Positions 8,350-15,822 of a stretch of 64,000 nt of DNA are shown piece by piece. This DNA is from Clostridiales bacterium (GTDB taxonomy: Bacteria; Bacillota_A; Clostridia; Oscillospirales; Oscillospiraceae). The position numbers and the translations under genes were made by a program. The notes under the pieces are model-generated. The model had not been told where the DNA came from and made no database searches. It worked only from the letters and a program-made list of their open reading frames with translations. The stretch is from NCBI GenBank assembly GCA_004553625.1, contig SFKX01000005.1, positions 62,001-126,000 on the forward strand, read 5' to 3'. The stretch's first letter is position 1. The number at the start of each line of letters is the position of its first letter.

Positions 8350-9102
8350 ATGAACTTCCGGCCCATTTTCAGAAACAGGTTCAAGGACGACATGAAGGGC
8401 GTGGCGTTGTTTATGGCGCTCTTGCTGCTGTGCAACGCGTTCATAGTGTCCCTGCTGTTGGTGGTATCCGCGCAGGTGCAAGGTCAGGCGTTTTCCAACT
8501 TCTCTGTAGCGATGTCGTGTTTCACACTGGCCATAGGAGCCGCCACAGTGCGCGAGGATCTGCGCCTCGGTATACAGAACGGGGTCTCGCGGGGTACGAG
8601 CCTCACGGCCTGCTTTGCGGCCAATATAGCGGCGGCGATGGTCGCGGCGCTGGGCGTGACGCTGGTCGAGTGGGCGTGCATATACCTGCGGGGCACGGTG
8701 AGGATAGGCTTTTACAGTATATTTGCGCTCGTCTATGGCGAGGATGCGAGCGTACCCGGGCAGCTTCGGAGCTTACTTCTTAATTTTCTCTGGTGCGGCT
8801 CGATGGTGTTCGTGGGCAGCTTCCTCTCGCTGATATACTGGCGCCTCTCTAAGTTCTGGCGCTGGGTAGTATCGCTGGGCATGGGCGCGGCAGCGCTGCT
8901 GCTCCTGAATGCGGCGATAATTCTGCTGCTGAACGCATCCAAGGCAAGCGCGGGGTTCCTGGGCTGGCTGCTGAGCTTCATACGCTGGCTCGGCGAGGCC
9001 CCGCTGAACCTGATCGTGTTCCTCGCAGGTATAGCCGCAGCCTTCGCAATTTTCGACTGGCTCCTGACCCGCCGCGCCCCAATCACCGCCGCGACGGCCT
9101 GA
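8350..9102 (+). CDS. ABC-2 type permease, copy 2 (tandem paralogue)
   Basis: A 250-residue membrane protein closely similar to the preceding permease over its whole length, with the same VREDLRLGIQNGVSRGTSL and YWRLSKFWRWVVSLGMG blocks. It has a few extra residues near a C-terminal membrane span (LLNASKASAGFLGW). It starts 49 bp after copy 1 with its own GAGGATGTGAG leader. The two permeases probably form a heterodimeric membrane unit with a dimer of the single ATPase. Heterodimer formation is inference from the one-ATPase, two-permease layout. Confidence 0.87.
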   Translation: MNFRPIFRNRFKDDMKGVALFMALLLLCNAFIVSLLLVVSAQVQGQAFSNFSVAMSCFTLAIGAATVREDLRLGIQNGVSRGTSLTACFAANIAAAMVAALGVTLVEWACIYLRGTVRIGFYSIFALVYGEDASVPGQLRSLLLNFLWCGSMVFVGSFLSLIYWRLSKFWRWVVSLGMGAAALLLLNAAIILLLNASKASAGFLGWLLSFIRWLGEAPLNLIVFLAGIAAAFAIFDWLLTRRAPITAATA

Positions 9103-9163
9103 GCGGCAAACGGGGCTTGCATTTCCCCGCCTTCTGTGCCAATATATAACAGGGGGTGGGGAG

Positions 9164-9550
9164 ATGAAAAAGCCTTTTTATAAGAGATGGTGGTTTTGGC
9201 TCGTCGTCGCCTTTGTAGTGATAGGCGCCATAGGCAGCTCGATGGAGAAAACGCAGACCCCGGAGCCCACGGCCACGCCCGAGATCACCGCGTCTCCTGC
9301 GCCGGAGCCTACCGCGACGCCGGAACCAACCGCAGAGCCCACGCCGGAGCCGACCGCAACGCCGGAACCGACGCTCTCTCCGGAGCCGACGCCGGAGGCC
9401 GAGCCGGGTCAGGCCCTGGTCTGGATTCCGCAGAGCGGCTCCAAGTACCACAGCAGCCCAAGCTGCAGCAACATGAAGAACCCAACTCAGGTCACCGTTG
9501 AAGAGGCCGAGTCCAGGGGCTACGAGCCCTGCAAAAAGTGTTACGGATAG
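9164..9550 (+). CDS. Membrane-anchored protein with a Pro/Thr/Glu linker and a small Cys/His domain
   Basis: A 128-residue protein with three parts: an N-terminal anchor (WWFWLVVAFVVIGAIGSS), about 55 residues of repeated PEPTATPE-like units, and a C-terminal domain with one His and three Cys (KYHSSPSCSNM, then GYEPCKKC). The C-terminal pattern resembles small metal-binding modules related to the Ada N-terminal fold that are common on Firmicutes surface proteins. It may act as an extracellular binding or redox module held away from the membrane. GGGGTGGGGAG precedes the ATG at 9164. No function is known. Confidence 0.8.
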   Translation: MKKPFYKRWWFWLVVAFVVIGAIGSSMEKTQTPEPTATPEITASPAPEPTATPEPTAEPTPEPTATPEPTLSPEPTPEAEPGQALVWIPQSGSKYHSSPSCSNMKNPTQVTVEEAESRGYEPCKKCYG

Positions 9551-9553
9551 AAA

Positions 9554-9584
9554 ATGCCCGGGAGCTTTGACAGCTCCCGGGCAT
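9554..9584. terminator. Bidirectional rho-independent terminator
   Basis: Perfect 13-bp stem (arms 9554-9566 and 9572-9584, GCCCGGGAGCT core), a 5-nt loop, A-tract on the left and T-tract on the right. It separates two convergent genes. Confidence 0.92.
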
Positions 9585-9587
9585 ATT

Positions 9588-10526
9588 TTACGCTCTGCGC
9601 ACAAGCTCGTCCGCCTGCGCCCTGGTCTCGTTCAGCTCTGTCTCTGTCCTGCTTAGCATTGCGTGCAGCCGTTCCAGAACATCTGAGATACGAGCGTGGA
9701 CGGCCTGTACCTGTTCGGCCGAATTGCTTATATGGTCCATAACGGCAAAGTCCACGAATATGCCGTCAAAGAAGTAGTCCGCAAAGCGCAAGAAGCCGTC
9801 CACATTCACGCGCACGTCCGCGCCTATGCCGCCCACGTCCGCCAGCTCTGTTTTGAATCGGCGCAGCTGGCTTTGCAGCCGTTCCACTGCGTACTGCGCC
9901 TCGTCCAGGTGGCTGTGCTTAGCGATATCAGCTATGATGCCGCCGCCAAAGACGTCCCAGGTCGCCCAGCTCCCGGCGCTGTCGAGGTCGTCCAATATCT
10001 CCTCCGCCGTCACCAGGGCCTCGCTGCCCGCGGCTATGGCCTCCAGGATCTCCTTTTTCCGGCCCACGCAGGCCGCCGCCCGCGCCTCCAGCTCCAGCAG
10101 CTTTGCAGCCGCAGCGCCGCCGGAGGCCTTGACCTCCCTTGACTTGGCCTGCAGTGTTTCCTCATACTCCTGCTCGCAGCCGGAGAGCCCCGCGAGCTCA
10201 GACTCGCAGCCGGCGATGTCCGACATGACGGAGTCCAGCTCGCGCGCCGCACTCTCGTATTTGAGCGCAGCGGCCGCGGCCTCGCGCCGCTCCTTTGTCA
10301 GCTTCTCCTCGCCCTTGCCCAGTAGCGAGTAGAAAAGCGCCGTTATCCCGCCGGATTCCAGCCTCTCCACGTCCTCCTGCTCCTGCAGCTTTATCGCCTC
10401 TAGCTCGCTCACCCGCGCCTCCAGCTCGGACCTCTGTGCGCGCAGCTCGCCCAGCATGGACTCGAGCCGCCTCTTCCGCGCGGCGTCGCGCTGCAGCTTT
10501 TCCAGCCTCTCGTCATAAACCGACAT
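9588..10526 (-). CDS. Coiled-coil protein of unknown function
   Basis: A 312-residue soluble protein dominated by heptad-like Leu/Ala/Glu helices (residues ~1-185 and again ~210-310), separated by a Gly/aromatic patch (SWATWDVFGGGIIADIAKHSHLDEA). There is no signal peptide or membrane span. The segment with WDxxGGGxxxDxxKHxxLDxA is a recognisable feature of a conserved but uncharacterised Firmicutes family. It starts directly after the stop of the DUF951 gene, so it belongs to the rarA-DUF951 transcription unit. A scaffold-like or membrane-associated role is possible; nothing specific can be claimed. Confidence 0.75.
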   Translation of the reverse strand: MSVYDERLEKLQRDAARKRRLESMLGELRAQRSELEARVSELEAIKLQEQEDVERLESGGITALFYSLLGKGEEKLTKERREAAAAALKYESAARELDSVMSDIAGCESELAGLSGCEQEYEETLQAKSREVKASGGAAAAKLLELEARAAACVGRKKEILEAIAAGSEALVTAEEILDDLDSAGSWATWDVFGGGIIADIAKHSHLDEAQYAVERLQSQLRRFKTELADVGGIGADVRVNVDGFLRFADYFFDGIFVDFAVMDHISNSAEQVQAVHARISDVLERLHAMLSRTETELNETRAQADELVRRA

Positions 10527-10718
10527 CTATTTGACCTCCCCCTGCCTTACGATCTCCTTCACGTTCCGCTCGAACTTGGAGCGAGCGCCCATGACCTCGC
10601 GGCCGCAGCCCTCGCAGCGCAGCTTGAAGTCCGCGCCTATCCTCAGCACCATCCAGCGGCAGGAGCCGCAGGGGTGCTGTTTTTTCATGACCAGAGTGTC
10701 CCCGACCTGAATGTCCAT
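10527..10718 (-). CDS. DUF951 family protein
   Basis: A 63-residue protein of the widespread Firmicutes DUF951 family (IQVGDTLVMKKQHPCGSCRW, then CEGCGREVMGARSKFERNVK). The single Cys residues in CGSC and CEGC could bind zinc. The start codon is fixed by a one-base TGATG overlap with the stop of rarA; an upstream start would lie inside rarA. In many Firmicutes this family is found near replication or translation genes, but its role is unknown. Confidence 0.9.
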   Translation of the reverse strand: MDIQVGDTLVMKKQHPCGSCRWMVLRIGADFKLRCEGCGREVMGARSKFERNVKEIVRQGEVK

Positions 10719-11983
10719 CAGCGGCCCTCCTTTATTCTCTCCCAATAGGCCCTGGCGGCCTGCTCGGTCTTGTTCTCGCCATATTCGTAGTACCGCGCGC
10801 CCTTCAGGATGTCGGGCAGGTATTGCTGCTCCACCCAGTGGCCAGGATAGTCGTGCGGGTATTTGTAGCCCTGCTCGCGCTCAAAGCCCGTGCCGTCCGC
10901 GTGGACGTTCTGCAGCTCCCGCGGTATCGGTCCCGCCTTGCCCGCGCGCACGTCCGCTATCGCCCGGTCTATGGCCATGACCACGGAATTCGACTTCGGC
11001 GCAGTCGCCAATAGTATGGCCGCCTCGGCCAGGGGCAGTCTCGCCTCCGGCAGGCCCAGCTGCAGGCCCGAGTCCACGCAGGCCTTGACTATCGCCGCCG
11101 CCTGCGGGTAGGCCAGGCCGATGTCCTCCGAGGCCGAGCACAAAAGCCGCCGGCAGGCCCCGATGAGGTCCCCCGCCTCCAGAGTCCGCGCCAGGTAGTG
11201 CAGCGCCGCGTCCGGGTCCGAGCCACGCAGGGACTTCATGAGCGCGGAGACGGAGTCGAAGTGCTCGTCCCCCTCCCTGTCGTAGCGCATCGCGCTGCTC
11301 TGCGTGGCTTCCCTGGCGTCCTTTAGCGTTATGTCAACCTTGCCATCCCGCCTCGGCGCGGCGGAAAACAGCAGCTCCACAGAATTGAGCGCTTTGCGCA
11401 CGTCCCCGCCGCAGCTGCGCGAGATGTGCTCCGCCACGCCCGGCTCCAGCACCGCCTCCAGGCCCTCGCGCTTTGATATTATGTCAACCGCTCTCAGAAC
11501 GGCGGGCAGCACCTCGGCAGCGGGCACGGATTTGAACTCGAACACCGTGCTGCGGGAGAGCAGGGCGTTGTAGACGTAGAAATATGGGTTTTCCGTCGTC
11601 GAGGCGATGAGGGTTATGCGCCCGTCCTCTATGAATTCGAGCAGGCTCTGCTGCTGTTTTTTGTTGAAGTACTGGATCTCGTCCAGGTAGAGCAGGACGC
11701 CGCCGGGGGTGAGCATCGTATCCAGCTCCGCGATGATGGCCTTTATATCGGCCAGGCCGGCGTTCGTGGCGTTGAGCTTGCGTAGGCTGCGCTCCGTCCT
11801 GCGGGCGATGATGTTGGCGACGGTGGTCTTGCCGGTCCCCGAGGGGCCGTAGAACACCATGTTGGGTATGTCTCCGGACTCGATGACGCGCCGGAGCAGC
11901 CCGCCCTCGCCCAAAATATGCTTCTGCCCGACTACCTCGTCCAGCTCGAGCGGCCTTATCTCGTCTGCCAAGGGTCTGTGCAT
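10718..11983 (-). CDS. rarA: Replication-associated recombination protein RarA (MgsA/WRNIP1 family AAA ATPase)
   Basis: A 421-residue AAA+ ATPase that acts at stalled replication forks. Walker A is FYGPSGTGKTT, Walker B LLYLDEIQYFN, sensor 1 STTENPYF, followed by the conserved C-terminal tetramerisation segment (ASEDIGLAYPQA and the DYPGHWVEQQYLP motif). The ATG at 11983 with GGAGG 8 bp upstream gives the conserved N-terminus RPLADEIRPLELDEVVGQ; the frame is open 48 bp further upstream without family similarity. It is divergent from nth with a 75-bp shared promoter region. Confidence 0.95.
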   Translation of the reverse strand: MHRPLADEIRPLELDEVVGQKHILGEGGLLRRVIESGDIPNMVFYGPSGTGKTTVANIIARRTERSLRKLNATNAGLADIKAIIAELDTMLTPGGVLLYLDEIQYFNKKQQQSLLEFIEDGRITLIASTTENPYFYVYNALLSRSTVFEFKSVPAAEVLPAVLRAVDIISKREGLEAVLEPGVAEHISRSCGGDVRKALNSVELLFSAAPRRDGKVDITLKDAREATQSSAMRYDREGDEHFDSVSALMKSLRGSDPDAALHYLARTLEAGDLIGACRRLLCSASEDIGLAYPQAAAIVKACVDSGLQLGLPEARLPLAEAAILLATAPKSNSVVMAIDRAIADVRAGKAGPIPRELQNVHADGTGFEREQGYKYPHDYPGHWVEQQYLPDILKGARYYEYGENKTEQAARAYWERIKEGR

Positions 11984-12002
11984 AGTCTGCCTCCGTAATA
12001 CG

Positions 12003-12031
12003 TTGAAATATGGTGGAAAATGTGCTAACAT
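12003..12031 (+). promoter_or_regulatory. Candidate sigmaA promoter for nth
   Basis: TTGAAA at 12003-12008, a 17-bp spacer and TAACAT at 12026-12031. It predicts a transcript start near 12038, about 20 nt before the proposed ATT/ATC start of nth. Confidence 0.6.
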
Positions 12032-12057
12032 GCAGTAAATGATTCGAAAGCGGTGAT

Positions 12058-12696
12058 ATTATCAGAACACCCGAACAGGTAGCCGAGATAGTCGCACGCC
12101 TGGAGGATGAATATCCTCTTGCGGACTGCACCCTGGACTGGGGCAAAGACTACGAGCTGCTCTTTTCCGTCCGCCTCGCCGCGCAGTGCACGGACGAGCG
12201 CGTGAATATGATAACCCCGGCGCTCTTTGAGCGCTACCCGACCCTGGAGTCCTTTGCCGAGGCGGACGTTGCGGAGGTGGAACAGTACATACGCTCCTGC
12301 GGCTTCTTCCACACGAAGGCGCGGGACATCGTCGCCTGTGCGCAGACGCTGCTGGCAAAGCACGGCGGGAAGGTCCCGGACAACATGGAAGAGCTGCTGG
12401 CCCTGCCCGGTGTCGGCCGCAAGACGGCAAACCTCATCCTGGGCGACGTTTTCCGCGCTCCCGGGGCCGTCGTTGTGGACACACACTGCATCCGGCTCTC
12501 GAACCGCATGGGCTTCGTGGACACGAAGGACCCTCCGAAGATCGAGGCCGCGCTGCGCGCCGTCCTCCCGCCGGAGAAGAGCTCTGACTTCTGCCACCGC
12601 ATAGTCCTGCATGGCCGCGCCGTCTGCACGGCGCGCGCCCCCAAGTGCGAGAGCTGCTGCGTCCGGCACGTCTGCCGCTTCGCCACCGGGGACTGA
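12058..12696 (+). CDS. nth: Endonuclease III, probably translated from a non-canonical ATT/ATC start
   Basis: A DNA glycosylase/AP lyase that removes oxidised pyrimidines. The HhH motif with catalytic Lys (LPGVGRKTAN), the catalytic Asp (VVDTHCIRL) and the 4Fe-4S cluster pattern C-x6-C-x2-C-x5-C at the C-terminus are intact. Similarity to Nth continues upstream of the first ATG (12202): TPEQVAEIVARLEDEYP and YELLFSVRLAAQCTDERVN. The frame is closed at 12040-12042 and has no ATG, GTG or TTG before a GTG at 12196. An SD-like AAAGCGGTGAT lies directly before ATT (12058) and ATC (12061). The stop abuts the convergent S24 gene. Nth identity is secure; only the start is unusual. Confidence 0.9.
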   Translation: MIRTPEQVAEIVARLEDEYPLADCTLDWGKDYELLFSVRLAAQCTDERVNMITPALFERYPTLESFAEADVAEVEQYIRSCGFFHTKARDIVACAQTLLAKHGGKVPDNMEELLALPGVGRKTANLILGDVFRAPGAVVVDTHCIRLSNRMGFVDTKDPPKIEAALRAVLPPEKSSDFCHRIVLHGRAVCTARAPKCESCCVRHVCRFATGD

Positions 12697-13380
12697 TCAG
12701 CCTACCACCTCGCCGCAGACCCTGTACTCGGTCTCCGGCGTCAGCTCAATTGGCGAGTACCGGGGGTTTGCCGAAACGAGGCAGGCCCCCTTTTCGTCCA
12801 CGTGCAGTCTTTTGCAATACGCCATGCCGCCCACGACGAAGATGCCCACGCGCCCGCTCTCGAGCGTCTCACGCCGGCGGACCCAGACGATCTGCCCGTC
12901 CTCGATCTCGGGCTCCATGCTGTCTCCCGCTATCCTGACGGCGAAGTCCGCCTCTGCGGGCGCCGCGGAGGCGTCTATGGGCTCGCAGTCGTCCCCGTCC
13001 AGGAACTGGCCCGTGCCGGCCGAGGCCGCCAGGGTATAGAGCGGCAGGACGCGGCATTCTGTCTCTTCCGCTTCGGCGTAAAGCCCGCTCGCCAGCAGGA
13101 CGCGGATGTAGTCCGAGACCAACCTCCGCCCCTCGGCGTTGAGGCCCGCCATTCCGCCCCTTCTGCCCGTGAAAGTGGCCATGACGTCCGTGACTCCGTA
13201 GAGCTCGCAGAGCTTGAGGAATTGCAGGGCGTTCGGCATGGTCATGTCCTTTTCCCACTTGCTGATGCCGGCGGGCTTTATATCCACGCCCTCGGCGGCA
13301 AGCAGCTCGGATACGCGCGGCTGGGTCAGCCCAGCCTCCCGCCGCAGGGTTGTGAGTATCGCACCGAGAGATTTTTTCAC
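12697..13380 (-). CDS. XRE-type HTH repressor with S24 (LexA-like) peptidase domain
   Basis: A 227-residue regulator with an N-terminal XRE HTH (residues ~5-65: GAILTTLRREAGLTQPRVSELL, GISKWEKD) and a C-terminal S24 autopeptidase domain. The catalytic Ser lies in GDSMEP and the Lys in AYCKRL, with a candidate cleavage site in AASAGTG. Such proteins are SOS-type or phage-type repressors that self-cleave. No phage genes surround it, so a chromosomal stress regulator is more likely. AGGAG lies directly against two ATG codons; GTG at 13380 has the proper 9-nt spacing and is preferred. Confidence 0.88.
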   Translation of the reverse strand: MKKSLGAILTTLRREAGLTQPRVSELLAAEGVDIKPAGISKWEKDMTMPNALQFLKLCELYGVTDVMATFTGRRGGMAGLNAEGRRLVSDYIRVLLASGLYAEAEETECRVLPLYTLAASAGTGQFLDGDDCEPIDASAAPAEADFAVRIAGDSMEPEIEDGQIVWVRRRETLESGRVGIFVVGGMAYCKRLHVDEKGACLVSANPRYSPIELTPETEYRVCGEVVG

Positions 13381-13404
13381 CAGCATCATCTCCTAACAAG
13401 ACAC

Positions 13405-13433
13405 ATTATAACAGAGCCTCCGCCCGATTACAA
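13405..13433 (-). promoter_or_regulatory. SigmaA promoter of the S24 regulator
   Basis: On the minus strand, TTGTAA (13433-13428), a 17-bp spacer and consensus TATAAT (13410-13405), about 25 bp before the start codon. Confidence 0.75.
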
Positions 13434-13450
13434 GCGCCATATACGCGCAA

Positions 13451-13480
13451 AAAGCGCCGCCCGAAATAGGGCGGCGCTTT
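13451..13480 (-). terminator. Rho-independent terminator of the ECF S-component gene
   Basis: Perfect 12-bp stem (13451-13462 / 13469-13480; GCGCCGCCC core) with a 6-nt loop. On the minus strand it runs into TTTTT. Confidence 0.88.
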
Positions 13481-13487
13481 CTCTTCT

Positions 13488-14039
13488 TCATGTCTCCAGG
13501 CCGAAGCGGCGGTTCAGTTTTTTAAGCAGCTCGGACAGGGGCAGGATGAGCAGGCCCACGGCCAGGTTCCCCGCTGCCTGGATGAGGTCAAAGGGGAAGC
13601 CCGCGGCGATCCAGGCGAGCATCCCGCGCCAGTCCAGTCCGTACATCAGCGCCTGCAGCGGCGCATAGAGCGTTCCAAAGGCCAGGCCGTGCAGTGAGCA
13701 CACCACAGGATACACCACCGCCGCCCACTTCCTGGGCAGCTCCCGCGGCAGCAGCATCACGACTCCCCAGAGCACCGTCCAGATATAGAGGTACGGTATC
13801 CACCAGGGCAGAAAGCCGTTATACGCCCCCGTCAGAAACACAAAGATATAAATGGGATACAGCGCCCGCTTCCGGTAGACCACCGTCAGCAGCACCGTGA
13901 ACATCCCGATGAGATGTATGTTCGGCAGGCCCTCCATCAGCAGTTTCGACGTGAACATCATCACGCCGAACATGGAGTATACCGCCATCTCGGCTATCCG
14001 CAGCGCCAGCCGCCGGCCGTCAGCCCTTGGTGCAGACAA
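13488..14039 (-). CDS. ECF-type transporter S component, probable cobalamin or cobinamide uptake
   Basis: A 183-residue membrane protein with about five or six spans and the loop pattern seen in energy-coupling-factor S components (FLTGAYNGFLPWWIPYLYIW, then GFPFDLIQAAGNLAVGLLILPL). It lies directly after a DUF4430 lipoprotein and behind a cobalamin riboswitch, which supports a B12-related substrate. No EcfA or EcfT gene is in the window, so it would use a shared energising module elsewhere. The first usable start is TTG at 14039, overlapping the DUF4430 gene by 20 bp; an ATG about 50 bp downstream (MAVYSMFG) is an alternative. Confidence 0.78.
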   Translation of the reverse strand: MSAPRADGRRLALRIAEMAVYSMFGVMMFTSKLLMEGLPNIHLIGMFTVLLTVVYRKRALYPIYIFVFLTGAYNGFLPWWIPYLYIWTVLWGVVMLLPRELPRKWAAVVYPVVCSLHGLAFGTLYAPLQALMYGLDWRGMLAWIAAGFPFDLIQAAGNLAVGLLILPLSELLKKLNRRFGLET

Positions 14040-14448
14040 GCTCGTACTGCTCGCCGTCGGCGATCTCCGTCGTATCCACGCCGCTCATGAGGTATTCACC
14101 GGACTTATAGAAGGCCCAGTAGAGCCCGTCGGAGTCGTAGTCGGCGGTCATGCCATTCACGGTCTTGACGTAGAGGCCGTATTCGCTCTCGTCGCCGGCT
14201 ATGAGACCGTTCTCCTCCAGGGCCTCGCGGAGCGTCGTGCTGTCCGTGTGGATGGTGAAGGTGACGGTCTTTTCCTCCGCCGTGACCTCGACGGTCAGGG
14301 TCGCAGCGCCCTCGCCGAGCTCTGTGTTTTTCGTGTAGGTCGCGGAATCCCACATGCCGCCGGAGCCCTGCGCGCCGCAGGCCGCGAGGCTGAGTACCAG
14401 CGCCAGCACGAGCGCCAGCGCCGCCGTCTTTTTGATGTTCGCTTTCAT
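14020..14448 (-). CDS. DUF4430 lipoprotein (transcobalamin-like C-terminal fold), probable corrinoid-binding
   Basis: A 142-residue lipoprotein with signal peptide and lipobox SLAAC (Cys24). The mature part has the DUF4430 pattern (TTLREALEENGLIAGDESEYGLYV and YWAFYKSGEYLMSGVD). This family shares its fold with the C-terminal domain of transcobalamin and intrinsic factor, and often occurs with ECF S components and cobalamin riboswitches. It would capture corrinoids at the cell surface for the S component encoded downstream. The ATG at 14448 is preceded by AGAGGTAG. Ligand assignment rests on context and family knowledge. Confidence 0.85.
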   Translation of the reverse strand: MKANIKKTAALALVLALVLSLAACGAQGSGGMWDSATYTKNTELGEGAATLTVEVTAEEKTVTFTIHTDSTTLREALEENGLIAGDESEYGLYVKTVNGMTADYDSDGLYWAFYKSGEYLMSGVDTTEIADGEQYELVCTKG

Positions 14449-14479
14449 TTTTCTACCTCTTTTCCGAAATCTGCGCCTG

Positions 14480-14515
14480 AAAAAAGGCAAAGCGCCCTCC
14501 CAAAAGGGAGGACGC
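14480..14515 (-). terminator. Leader terminator (attenuator) between the riboswitch and DUF4430 gene
   Basis: Minus-strand stem GCGTCCTCCC / GGGAGGGCGC (14515-14506 / 14501-14492) with a TTTT loop, followed by a T-run at 14485-14480. It ends just 30 bp before the DUF4430 start, so it probably switches transcription in response to the riboswitch. Confidence 0.75.
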
Positions 14516-14589
14516 GACAAAGAGGCGCGCTCTTTCCGCCGCGCCTGCCTGCCCCTGTCCCCCAAACGCCCGGGGACGGTCTGCTGCTC

Positions 14590-14700
14590 ACGAAACGTCG
14601 GGCATTCCGGCTCGCGCCACGGGCGCACACGGCAATGGCTGTTGCGGCGGATTCTGACCGCCTTCCCCCGGCTCCTCCCGCCGGGTCATGCCCGGCGCTC
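14590..14700 (-). promoter_or_regulatory. Cobalamin riboswitch
   Basis: Read on the minus strand, the region contains the conserved GGGGGAAGGCGGTCAGAATC block, the following CCGCCGCAACAGCC and the 3' motif GAGCCGGAATGCCCG. A P1-like helix can form between GCGCCGGGC (14698-14690) and GCCCGACG (14603-14596), with one mismatch. The compact form, with GAATGCC near P1, resembles the short class II cobalamin aptamers. It precedes an attenuator and a corrinoid-uptake gene pair. Assignment is by motif reading; a covariance-model search would confirm it. Confidence 0.82.
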
Positions 14701-14772
14701 AGACGCGCAGACTGCGCGGGATCGTGTTTTTCTCAAACTGCGGCTATACTTTATCTCATTTTGCCCGCCTCG

Positions 14773-15663
14773 TCAAGCGTCAAGGCTCAGCCCGACCACA
14801 TACTCCCGGGCCAGTTCCAGGGCGTCCCCGTCCACGCCCTCGAATTCACTCAGCTGGGCCTCCAGGAAACTGAGGCTCGCGGGCAGCTCGTATTCGCCGG
14901 AGGCGCTCAGCGCCGGGCGGGCCTCCGGCCCGTAGGCGAAGCTCAGGAACTCCCAAGCGCCCTCCACGTCCTCGCAGCTCTTGAGTATCGAGAGCGAAAT
15001 GCATCCCGCCGCCGGCCCCAGGCCGGGACAGCCCGTGTCCCAGAGAGCATCCGGCTCCGTCAGCATCGCGGCCAGCTGCGCGCTGCTGTATATGATTACC
15101 CTGTCCAGCAGCGTGGACTCTCCGGCGTATCCGTCCGCCTCCTCTCCGTATCTGGGCAGATAGGCAGCCAGCTCGTTGGGCGCGCCCCCGCAGCTTATCC
15201 AGCTCGGGAAGAGCAGGGCGCCCTCGTCCATCGCCTCCAGCAGTTCCAGCGCCTCCTCGGCCGTCAGCGTCGTGCGCCCGTCCAGCAGCTCCTTGGAGCA
15301 GCCCAAGCTCACCGTCCCCCAGCTTATGGGCAGTGAGTAGAGCGCCTCGCCCTCCATGAGCCCGTCCAAAAGGAAAGGCAGTATGTCCCCGCGGCCCATG
15401 TCCGCATCCACATATGATATTATGTCAACCAGCGCTGCGCTGTCGTAGGCGGAGCGGTCCGCGACGATGTCAGGGTCCTGCTCGCTGATGACCACGCGGT
15501 AGTCCTCGTTCGAGGCGTTGAAGAGGCGCACCGCGTCCGAGAGCAGGGCGTGGCCGCCGCCGTCGAGAGTGAGGACCGTCCTGGTATCCTCCGACTTGGA
15601 AGAGCCGCAGCCGGGCAGCAGCATGACGGAGATGACCAGCAAAAAGACCAGGAAACGCTTCAT
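14773..15663 (-). CDS. Orphan solute-binding lipoprotein
   Basis: A 296-residue lipoprotein (lipobox MLLPGC, Cys19). The mature part resembles family 1 ABC substrate-binding proteins: LTLDGGGHALLSDAVRLFN, DIISYVDADMGRGDILPFLL and the C-terminal SFAYGPEARPALSASGEY. It is shorter than typical family members (about 400 residues). No transporter genes adjoin it. The B12 leader begins about 75 bp after its stop. The ligand is unknown; it may feed a distant transporter or act in sensing. Confidence 0.78.
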   Translation of the reverse strand: MKRFLVFLLVISVMLLPGCGSSKSEDTRTVLTLDGGGHALLSDAVRLFNASNEDYRVVISEQDPDIVADRSAYDSAALVDIISYVDADMGRGDILPFLLDGLMEGEALYSLPISWGTVSLGCSKELLDGRTTLTAEEALELLEAMDEGALLFPSWISCGGAPNELAAYLPRYGEEADGYAGESTLLDRVIIYSSAQLAAMLTEPDALWDTGCPGLGPAAGCISLSILKSCEDVEGAWEFLSFAYGPEARPALSASGEYELPASLSFLEAQLSEFEGVDGDALELAREYVVGLSLDA

Positions 15664-15822
15664 AATATCTCCTCCTCCGCATTTTCTGAGCCAAGCATAG
15701 CACCCGCTTGTATCCGGTTTGCATCATCCGAAGGACTAATTATGAATTTTCTGTAAACAAATCATCGCACTTGCGCGGCGACGGGGGCTTATAGTACAAT
15801 GTTCAAAAAAGGGGGCGGCGCC

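Noticed and set aside
12697..13380. Prophage indicated by the S24/XRE repressor
   Set aside because: No integrase, structural or lysis genes are nearby; neighbours are housekeeping genes, so a chromosomal stress regulator is more likely.
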